From Bifidobacterium criceti (GTDB lineage Bacteria; Actinomycetota; Actinomycetes; Actinomycetales; Bifidobacteriaceae), in assembly GCF_002286935.1 (NCBI RefSeq), contig NZ_MVOH01000011.1, positions 1 through 64,000 of the forward strand: DNA of 64,000 nucleotides, given 5' to 3'. Below the pieces are notes generated by a model. The model was not told the DNA's origin and ran no database searches. It saw only the letters and a list, made by a program, of their open reading frames with translations. Shown here in pieces: positions 46,157 to 53,317 of this stretch. The translations under genes were made by a program, and so were the position numbers. Position 1 is the first letter of the stretch. Each line of letters opens with the position of its first letter.

Positions 46157-47812
46157 CTAGAGCGGTTGGTTGCCGTGGTGTTTCGCGACGCGCCGCGTGC
46201 GGCGTTTGCTTGCGAGGAGCTTGAGCGCCTCGACGAGCGTGTCGCGTGTCTGTTCGGGGTCGATCATCGCGTCGATCTGCCCGGTTTCCATCGACAGGTT
46301 CGCGTTGACGGTCGTGCGTTCGTATTCGGCCGCGTATCTCGCGCGTACGGCGTCGACGTCCTGTCCCGCGTCCTTCGCGCGTTGCAGGTCCTTGCGGTGG
46401 ATGATGTTGACCGCGCCCGTCGCGCCGAGCACGGCGATCTGCGCCGCCGGCCACGCGTAGTTGAGGTCCGCGCCGATCGATTTCGACCCCATGACGATGT
46501 ACGCGCCGCCGTAGGCTTTGCGCAGCACGACCGTGACGAGCGGCACCTGCGCGTTCGCATACGCGTAGATGACCTTCGCGCCGCGGCGGATGATGCCCGC
46601 GTGCTCCTGTTGCGCGCCCGGTTTGTACCCGGGTGTGTCGACGAGTGTGACGACGGGCAGGTTGAACGCGTCGCACAGCCGCACGAAGCGCGCGACCTTC
46701 TCCGACGAGTCGACGTCGAGGCCGCCCGCGTCGACGTTCGGCTGGTTCGCGACGACGCCGACCGGATGCCCGTCGATGCATGCGAAACCGACGACCGCGG
46801 ACTGCGCGAACAGTTCGTGGACCTGTACGAATTCGCCGTAGTCGACGATGCAGCGGATGACGTCGAGCACATCGTAGGGTTGGCGGTCGTTGTCGGGGAC
46901 GATCGAAGTGAGGCGCCGCGCGACCTCGTGGTCGGCGCGCGTCGCCATGTACGCGTACGTCGGCGGTTGCGCGTCCGCATGGGACGGCAGATACGCGAGC
47001 ACGGTGCGCGCGTAGTCGATCGCGTCCGCCTCGTCGGCGCCGAGGTAGTGCGCGACGCCCGACGTCGTACTGTGCACGACGCCGCCGCCGAGGTCGTCCA
47101 TGCTGATCGATTCGCCGGTCGCCGCTTTGATGACGTCCGGTCCCGTCACGAACATGTTCGAGTTCTCACGCGTCATGATGATGATGTCGGTGAGCGCCGG
47201 GCAGTAGACGGCACCGCCCGCGCACGGCCCGAGGATGAGTGAGATCTGCGGCACGTAGCCGCTCGCGTCGCACGTCCTGCGGAAGATGCGCCCGTATTGC
47301 GTGAGCGCGGCGACGCCTTCCTGGATGCGTGCGCCACCCGAATCGATCAATGCGATGATCGGGATGCGCAACGCGAGCGCCTGGTCCATCAGTTGGCAGA
47401 TCTTGCGTCCTTCGGCCGCGCCGAGCGTGCCGCCACGCACTGAGAAGTCCTGTGCGTAGACGGCGACGCGGCGCCCGTAGACGTCTCCGAATCCGGTGAT
47501 GACGGCCGCGCCCGCGCGTCCCGCGTTGATGTCGCCGCCGCTGAACCGTCCGATTTCCTCGAATGTGCCGGTGTCGAGGAGCAGGTCGAGGCGTTCGCGC
47601 GCCGTGAGTTTGCCTTTCACATGCTGCCGGTCGCGCGCGTGCGCTTCCGCGTCGCGCGCGAGCTGCGCCGCTTTGAGCACGGCGGGGCGAATCGGCTGCC
47701 GTTCGCCGTCCGCGTCGCCCGCATCCGTGTGCGCGGCCGCTTTGACGGCGTCGTCGAGTGTGCCGTCGGCGACGAGCGCCTGCAATGTCGGCGATTCGGT
47801 GATGTCGCTCAT
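46157..47812 (-). CDS. accD: Acyl-CoA carboxylase carboxyltransferase (beta) subunit
   Basis: A 551-residue carboxyltransferase of the acetyl/propionyl-CoA carboxylase type (both halves in one chain). N-terminal half: KLTARERLDLLLDTGTFEEI, GGTLGAAEGRKICQLMDQAL, IDSGGARIQEGVAAL; C-terminal half: VTLVDTPGYKPGAQQEHAGI, KVIYAYANAQVPLVTVVLRK, YGGAYIVMGSKSIGADLNYA. These form the acyl-CoA and carboxybiotin pockets. The ATG at 47812 overlaps the accC stop by ATGA and has GGGGGAG in front, so the two subunits are made together. It feeds malonyl-CoA to Fas downstream. Confidence 0.95.
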   Translation of the reverse strand: MSDITESPTLQALVADGTLDDAVKAAAHTDAGDADGERQPIRPAVLKAAQLARDAEAHARDRQHVKGKLTARERLDLLLDTGTFEEIGRFSGGDINAGRAGAAVITGFGDVYGRRVAVYAQDFSVRGGTLGAAEGRKICQLMDQALALRIPIIALIDSGGARIQEGVAALTQYGRIFRRTCDASGYVPQISLILGPCAGGAVYCPALTDIIIMTRENSNMFVTGPDVIKAATGESISMDDLGGGVVHSTTSGVAHYLGADEADAIDYARTVLAYLPSHADAQPPTYAYMATRADHEVARRLTSIVPDNDRQPYDVLDVIRCIVDYGEFVQVHELFAQSAVVGFACIDGHPVGVVANQPNVDAGGLDVDSSEKVARFVRLCDAFNLPVVTLVDTPGYKPGAQQEHAGIIRRGAKVIYAYANAQVPLVTVVLRKAYGGAYIVMGSKSIGADLNYAWPAAQIAVLGATGAVNIIHRKDLQRAKDAGQDVDAVRARYAAEYERTTVNANLSMETGQIDAMIDPEQTRDTLVEALKLLASKRRTRRVAKHHGNQPL

Positions 47813-49797
47813 GCCTGCTCCCCCTTGTGTTCCGCATCGTGCGCGCCATGTGCATCGTGCGCGTCGTCGTCGCGCACCGCGCCTTCGACGTCGATCGTCA
47901 GCAGTGTCTGCCCCGCGTCGACGGACGTCGCGGGCGACGCCGCGATGTCGCGTACGGTGCCGTTGACGGGCGCGTACACATAGTTCTCCATCTTCATCGA
48001 TTCAAGTACGACGAGCAGGTCGCCTTTGCCCACCGTCTGTCCGGTCGTCACGTTGATTCTTGTGACGATCGCCTGCATCGGCGACGAGATGACACCCGAA
48101 CGTTCGTCACGTGCCGGTTTGCGTTCGACATGGTGCATGCCCTGCCCGCGCAGCGGCTGCGTCGGGCGTTCGGCACCGCGTGTGCGCGCGCCGCCCGTGA
48201 GTGTCGCGACGACGTCGCTCGGCACGGTGAGCACGACGCGTCTGTTGTTCATCTCGATGACGATCTCCTCACTCGGCGCGCGCGTGTCGTCGACGGCCGC
48301 GCTGAGTGACGCCGGCTGCCCCGCGCGTGTCGAATCCGGTTCACGGTTGAGGTACTTGCGTTCAAGCCACTTCGTGCTCACGGCGAACTCGGCGCCGTGT
48401 TCGGTGGTGAACTCGTCGTCGGAGAAGATCGTCTTGTATAGGTCGACAGGTGTCGGCACCCCCTCGATCTCGATTTCGTCGAGTGCGCGGCGCACGCGCG
48501 CGACGGCCGTCGCACGGTCGTGCGCGGTCACGATGAGCTTGCCCATCATCGAATCGAATTTCGGGGAGATCGTGTCGCCTTCGAGCACACCCGAATCGAC
48601 ACGGATGCCCGGTCCGCTCGGCCAACGCACCGTTTCGAGCGTGCCCGACGACGGCGTCAGGTTCGATTTCGGATCCTCACTCGTGATGCGCAGTTCGAAA
48701 CTGTGGCCGCGCGCCGCCGGCGCGGGCGTGAGCGCGCGCCCCGCGGCGATGTTCAGTTGTTCGCGGACAAGGTCGACACCGCTCACCTCCTCGCTCACCG
48801 TGTGCTCGACCTGCAGACGCGGGTTGACTTCGAGGAAATACGCCTTGCCCGAAGGGGTCACCATGAACTCGCACGTGCCGAGCCCCACATATCCGACCGC
48901 TTCGAACAGGCGGCGCGAATAGCGGCGCAACTGGTCGAGCACATCCTCGGACAGGAACGGCGCGGGCGCCTCCTCGACGAGTTTCTGGTTGCGGCGTTGG
49001 ACCGAGCAGTCACGCGTCGAATACACGGTGAACGCACCATGCATGTCGCGGCCGCACTGCGTCTCGACGTGGCGTCCGTTGTCGATGAACCGTTCGACGA
49101 AATACTCGTCAAGGTCACCGCCCTGCGCGGCGTTGTGGTTGAGGTAGAAGCCGCGCAGCTCGTCGTCGGTGCGCACAAGCGTGATGCCGCGGCCGCCGCC
49201 GCCATCGGTGCGCTTGAGCATAAGCGGATAGCCGTGCGTATGCGCGAAGTCCAGCAATGTGCGCATGTCCGTGACCGCGTGCGAAATGCCCGGCACAGGC
49301 GGCACCTTCGCCTTCTCGGCGACCTGGCGGGCGCTGATCTTGTCACCGAGCGCGTCAAGCGCACGCGGCGATGGGCCGATCCAGACGGCTCCTTCGTCAA
49401 GCACCTTGCGCGCGAACGAACCGACCTCGGACAGGAACCCATAGCCCGGATGGACGGCGTTCGCGCCCGAACGGCGCAAAATCGAAATGAGGAGGTCCTC
49501 GTTGAGATACGTGTCCGCATACGTGTCCCCGGACAGCAGGAACGCCTCGTCGGCCATGCGCACATACTGGCAGTGGCGGTCCTGCTCCGCGTAGACGACG
49601 ACCGTCGGCACACCCATCTCACGCGCCGTGCGCACGACGCGCAGCGCGATCTCGCCGCGGTTCGCGACGAGCAGCTTCATGCTGGCGGTGGCGGGGGATG
49701 CGGTTGCATCGGCCGAATCGGATATGGGAGGTGCGGCCGCCGCAGATGGCGCGGATGACACGGCTGGCGGTCGTGAATTGGGGTCTTCGTCAAGCAT
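47809..49797 (-). CDS. accC: Biotin carboxylase / biotin carrier (alpha) subunit of acyl-CoA carboxylase
   Basis: The biotin-carboxylase half opens with KLLVANRGEIALRVVRTARE and contains KRTDGGGGRGITLVRTDDEL (ATP loop), EAPAPFLSEDVLDQL and YFLEVNPRLQVEHTVSEEVSGVDL. The C-terminal biotin-carrier domain has the attachment Lys in VLESMKMENYVYAP. The conserved core starts at an ATG at 49680, but that codon has no ribosome-binding site; the upstream ATG at 49797 (662 residues) follows AGAGG, so I use it with caution. After the carrier domain is a His/Asp/Ala tail (DDAHDAHGAHDAEHKGEQA). It is translationally coupled to accD. Confidence 0.9.
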   Translation of the reverse strand: MLDEDPNSRPPAVSSAPSAAAAPPISDSADATASPATASMKLLVANRGEIALRVVRTAREMGVPTVVVYAEQDRHCQYVRMADEAFLLSGDTYADTYLNEDLLISILRRSGANAVHPGYGFLSEVGSFARKVLDEGAVWIGPSPRALDALGDKISARQVAEKAKVPPVPGISHAVTDMRTLLDFAHTHGYPLMLKRTDGGGGRGITLVRTDDELRGFYLNHNAAQGGDLDEYFVERFIDNGRHVETQCGRDMHGAFTVYSTRDCSVQRRNQKLVEEAPAPFLSEDVLDQLRRYSRRLFEAVGYVGLGTCEFMVTPSGKAYFLEVNPRLQVEHTVSEEVSGVDLVREQLNIAAGRALTPAPAARGHSFELRITSEDPKSNLTPSSGTLETVRWPSGPGIRVDSGVLEGDTISPKFDSMMGKLIVTAHDRATAVARVRRALDEIEIEGVPTPVDLYKTIFSDDEFTTEHGAEFAVSTKWLERKYLNREPDSTRAGQPASLSAAVDDTRAPSEEIVIEMNNRRVVLTVPSDVVATLTGGARTRGAERPTQPLRGQGMHHVERKPARDERSGVISSPMQAIVTRINVTTGQTVGKGDLLVVLESMKMENYVYAPVNGTVRDIAASPATSVDAGQTLLTIDVEGAVRDDDAHDAHGAHDAEHKGEQA

Positions 49798-50164
49798 GCG
49801 TTTCAGCATCCTCTGTTTCGCGCGGCGGCGACACTTGCGTTTGCACAAGAATCGGCACCGACTTTTGTTCACGTCCACAAACCGCACCGTAACCAATGTC
49901 CCGTAACGTGGTCGGCGAACGTGGCGGCGTGCAGGCGGCGGACGGCTCGCGGGTGGCTGTAATCGGCGGCGGCACCGCAGCACACAGCCATCCGCGGCGT
50001 CGATACGGCTGTAATCGGCGGCGGCAGCGCGAGGTGCGGCCGTCTGCGCCGCGGCGCAGCAGTTGGCGCGCTGCGGTCGCGCGACGCCGCCATCACCTAC
50101 CCACACCCACCCATTGTCTACCGGCCGCATACGGCGACCCTTGAATCTGGAAGGACACAGCACG
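49798..50164. repeat. Divergent accC-bioY region with two family B repeats
   Basis: GGCTGTAATCGGCGGCGGCA occurs twice; the AATCGG anchors are at 49961 and 50013, exactly 52 bp apart. Orientation is opposite to the arrays at 14.8 and 62.1 kb. The remaining ~150 bp near accC (49820-49900) are less GC-rich and should hold the accC promoter; AAGGACACAGCACG before bioY is its ribosome-binding site. BirA here has no DNA-binding domain, so a BirA operator is not expected. Confidence 0.75.
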
Positions 50165-50899
50165 ATGAAATCGGCAATGAACCCCAACAACAGTCTCACT
50201 ATTCGGACACAGAAGGTCACGATTCGGCGTGTCATCGGCGGCGGACTGCCGGTCGCGCTCACGGCGGGCGCGCTGTGGGCGGCGGCTGCGATCGGCCGCA
50301 TCGCGATTCCCGGCACACCAGTGCCGATCACACTGCAGACACTCGTGCTGATGATCGCCGCGGTGACGCTCGACTGGAAGCGCGTCACGAGCGCCGTCGC
50401 ACTGTATCTGACGATGGGGATGTGCGGACTGCCGGTCTTCTCGGGCGGCATGTCGACGGCCGCGCTCGTCGGGCCGACGTGCGGGTTCCTCTACGCGTTC
50501 CTCCCCGCGGGCGTCGTCACCGCGACGCTCGCCGCCACACTCACGCGCGGCGTGCGCGGTGTGTGTGGTGGACGTGGCGTGCACGGTGTGCAATCAGACG
50601 GCATGCGTGCGGACAGCGCGCAACTGCATGCATCGGTTGAGCCGGACAATCGCGCGCGTGGAGGACGTGCGGGCGGTGTGCTGACATCGGCGCTCATGTT
50701 CGCGGCACATCTCATCGCGTGTGTGCTTGGCTGCGTGCTGCTGCAGGACTGTGTCGGCGTGCTCGTGCAGGCCGCGATGACGAAGGTCCCGCTCGACGCG
50801 CTCGCGACCGCATCGGCCGCGTTCATCCCCGGCGACCTGCTGAAAGCCGCGCTGGCTGCGTCGCTCGCCACCCCGATCGCGCTGGCAAAACAGCGCTGA
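50165..50899 (+). CDS. bioY: Biotin transporter substrate-binding subunit BioY
   Basis: A 244-residue membrane protein of the BioY family, the biotin-binding S component of ECF transporters. Family motifs: IAIPGTPVPITLQTLVLMIA, SAVALYLTMGMCGLPVFSGG and GPTCGFLYAFLPAGVV, then AAFIPGDLLKAALAASLA at the end. About six membrane segments are expected. Between the middle helices lies a ~45-residue Gly/Arg-rich insertion (VRGVCGGRGVHGVQSDGMRA), making it longer than the usual ~200. Position beside accC and birA fits biotin supply to the carboxylase. Confidence 0.93.
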   Translation: MKSAMNPNNSLTIRTQKVTIRRVIGGGLPVALTAGALWAAAAIGRIAIPGTPVPITLQTLVLMIAAVTLDWKRVTSAVALYLTMGMCGLPVFSGGMSTAALVGPTCGFLYAFLPAGVVTATLAATLTRGVRGVCGGRGVHGVQSDGMRADSAQLHASVEPDNRARGGRAGGVLTSALMFAAHLIACVLGCVLLQDCVGVLVQAAMTKVPLDALATASAAFIPGDLLKAALAASLATPIALAKQR

Positions 50900-51170
50900 C
50901 GCGCGCGTACCGTAGCGCGGTATGTTCCGCAGATTGGTACGCTAAGCCCCCCTATGCGTACCAATCTGCGGCCACTCCCGCACCCCGGCACGCTAGGCGC
51001 CTCTTCAGCGTACCGCCCTACGGCATTCCCCGCACCCCGGTGCGCTGACACCCATCCACACATACCGACCCGCGGCATTTCCCGCACTGTGGTAGGCAAA
51101 CGCCACCCCGCACGTACCATCCCGTAGTATCCCACCGTACGCAGCGTCCCACTCAGCATGCCCCCTCTGC
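50900..51170. terminator. bioY terminator (16-bp arms, 50927-50971) and further family C hairpins
   Basis: CCGCAGATTGGTACGC and its complement with a 13-base loop occupy 50927-50971, 28 bp past bioY. Less perfect copies follow near 50979-51015 (GCACCCCGGCACGCTAGG with TCAGCGTACCGCC) and near 51029-51075. Confidence 0.75.
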
Positions 51171-51179
51171 CAACCCCGG

Positions 51180-51615
51180 ACGCAAACGCCCCATTCCCCA
51201 TCCCAATCCGCAGGCCTCAGCTGCGATTCCGGACACAACCACTCGTCTACGCGTCCCAATCCATAGGCGCCATCTGTATAACCAGATGTAGCGTCCCCAT
51301 CCGCAGACGCCAACTACCAGCCCGGACGCAACTGCCCAACTTTCCGTCCCTACCCATAGGCCTCAGCTGCGGTTCGGGACGCAACGTCCCACCTTGCAGG
51401 CACCAACTACCAGCCCGGACGCAACTGCCCTACTTTCCGTCCCACTCCGCAGACGCCAACTGCGATTCCGGACACAGCGTCCCACCTTGCAGACCACCCA
51501 TGCCAAAAACGGACGCAATCAACCCATTTCGCGTCCCACTCTGCAGGCACCATCGGCCAATCCGGACGCAAACGCCCCTCCGCCCCAATCCGCAGGCATC
51601 ACCGACCAAACAGGA
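51180..51615. repeat. Family A repeats between bioY and birA (longest array)
   Basis: About nine units. GCAG-like anchors at 51210, 51263, 51303, 51356, 51396, 51449, 51489, 51543 and 51592 give 53, 40, 53, 40, 53, 40, 54, 49. The 93-bp dimer (53+40) is therefore the real unit here. It lies between convergent bioY and birA; nothing in it can be coding across units. Confidence 0.9.
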
Positions 51616-51644
51616 CACATAACATAACAGTTCACCTAACGCCC

Positions 51645-52658
51645 CTACGCCTCCACCGGCAGCACACCCACGTCGGCGGTGTGTACGATCTTCTCTTCGC
51701 CACCGTCGGTCGTCATCAGCAGTGACGCGTCACTGTTGATGCCGCGCGCGATGCCGTATTCCGTCTCGCCGTTCGCGTAATGCACAACTATCGGATGCCC
51801 GATCGTCCACGTTTCCTGCATGAGCCGGCGCCACAGATGGTCCGCGGCCTCTTTCGGATTTTCCCCGAAGACCCACAGACGATTCTGCATATGGCGCGCG
51901 GTGCGCGACGCGATGAGGTCCATGACCGCCGCCGTCGACGGCCGCTCCCCTGTATGCCCAGGGCGTGTGATGAGCTGCCACGACGTGGACTGTTCAGTCG
52001 GCAGTTCGCTGACAGGAACATCGATGTTCAGCCCCACGCCATACACGATCGCGACGATGTCCGGATCGGGCACGTGCACGACCTGCGCGAGGATGCCGCC
52101 AAGTTTGCGCCCGTGGTACACGATGTCGTTCGGCCATTTGAGCATGACGTCGTCGCGCGTGTCGTCGATGTTCGACGGATCGCGCACGAGTTCCATATCT
52201 GTTTCACTGAGTGTTTCACGCAGTCCGTCGAGCACGGCGAGCCCCGCGATGATCTGCAGCCATCCGTTGAGTTGCGGATTTTGCGCGACCGTTTTCCCGA
52301 CAGCTGACACGAACGACATCGTGAACGACTTATCCTGCACGCTGAACCACGTGTGGTCGAGGCGGCCGCGTCCCGCTGTCTGTTCGCGCGCGGCGACAAT
52401 CGTCATACCGTTGCGATTCCAACGTCCGCTCGTGATGTACTGTTCCGCGACCGTATTCGTCGACCCGACTTCTTGGAGCGACACGACGTTCGCAACCGCT
52501 CGCGTGAGCGGAAGGTCGCCGTTGATGACGTTGTCATCACGGAACGGATCGATTGGTGCCGCGTTCGCTTGCGGCGTTGTGTCCGGCTGTGCGACGTTCG
52601 CGTTCTGCGTATCCGCCGTGTCCACATTTCCGCTACTGTTCCCGTTGTTGTCCGCCAT
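51645..52658 (-). CDS. birA: Biotin-[acetyl-CoA-carboxylase] ligase, no DNA-binding domain
   Basis: A 337-residue biotin protein ligase that attaches biotin to the AccC carrier domain. REQTAGRGRLDHTWFS is the biotinyl-AMP loop, VMLKWPNDIVYHGRKLGGIL contains the catalytic Lys, and VYGVGLNIDVPVSELP is the biotin pocket. There is no N-terminal helix-turn-helix, so it is a class I ligase with no repressor role; the first ~60 residues are Asn/Asp-rich and disordered. The ATG at 52658 is chosen because GAGGAGGGTCTG lies just before it. Confidence 0.93.
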   Translation of the reverse strand: MADNNGNSSGNVDTADTQNANVAQPDTTPQANAAPIDPFRDDNVINGDLPLTRAVANVVSLQEVGSTNTVAEQYITSGRWNRNGMTIVAAREQTAGRGRLDHTWFSVQDKSFTMSFVSAVGKTVAQNPQLNGWLQIIAGLAVLDGLRETLSETDMELVRDPSNIDDTRDDVMLKWPNDIVYHGRKLGGILAQVVHVPDPDIVAIVYGVGLNIDVPVSELPTEQSTSWQLITRPGHTGERPSTAAVMDLIASRTARHMQNRLWVFGENPKEAADHLWRRLMQETWTIGHPIVVHYANGETEYGIARGINSDASLLMTTDGGEEKIVHTADVGVLPVEA

Positions 52659-52839
52659 CAGACCCTCCTCACCGTTGTTGACCGCCCGACGCGACGCTTC
52701 CTCCTCCATCATGCACCCGTGTGTCGAATTACACCGATGCGGCTGCGAGCGAACACTTCCGCCGCTGGTGCCCCGCATATCGGCGGGCCGTGACTCGCGA
52801 GCGCCGCATGTGCCCCGCGAGCGCCGCCCGTTCCGTCCC

Positions 52840-53260
52840 GATTTGCCGCGCGCATCTGCACTTCCACCCGCAAACCCGTCCGTTTCCGTCCCAATCCGCA
52901 TGCCTGGCCGACCAACCCGCCCGTTTCGGCCCACTCTGCAGACCGGTCCAACCACTCCACTCACAAACCCGCCCGTTTCGGCCCACTCTGCAGACCGGTC
53001 CAACCACTCCACTCACAAACCCGCCCGTTTCCGTCCCAATCCGCATGCCTGACCGACCAACCCGCCCATTCCGCCCCGTTCAGTCCCCGTTCAGTCCCCA
53101 TTCCGTCCCGTTCCGCAGACGCCACCTGCACATCCACCCGCAAACCCGCCCGTTTCCGTCCCAATCCGCATGCCTGGCCGACCAACCCACCCGTTCCGTC
53201 CCCTTCCGCAGACCGAACCGCCCATCCCACCCACAAACCCGTCCGTTTCCGTCCCGAACA
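52840..53260. repeat. Family A repeats in the birA upstream gap
   Basis: Anchors at about 52845, 52898, 52938, 52990 and 53043 give 53, 40, 52 and 53, and related units continue to ~53260. One ~52-bp unit (around CAGACCGGTCCAACCACTCC) is an exact tandem copy. The 659-bp divergent gap (52659-53317) has no gene; the birA promoter must lie in 52660-52840. Confidence 0.85.
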
Positions 53261-53304
53261 GCAGACCGCGCCTACATATCACACCGCCATTCGGCCGCCG
53301 ATTG

Positions 53305-53310
53305 TACAAT
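53305..53310 (+). promoter_or_regulatory. -10 element giving a leaderless transcript
   Basis: TACAAT lies 7 bases before the ATG at 53318, so transcription would begin at or next to the start codon. No ribosome-binding site is present, which fits a leaderless mRNA. The -35 region is poor. Confidence 0.55.
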
Positions 53311-53317
53311 CGCCACT

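Noticed and set aside
49678..49680. ATG at 49680 as start of accC
   Set aside because: It matches the conserved core but has no ribosome-binding site; the ATG at 49797 does, though it adds a disordered N-terminus. The choice remains uncertain.
50900..51170. BirA operator near bioY
   Set aside because: The BirA protein here has no DNA-binding domain, so no such operator is expected.
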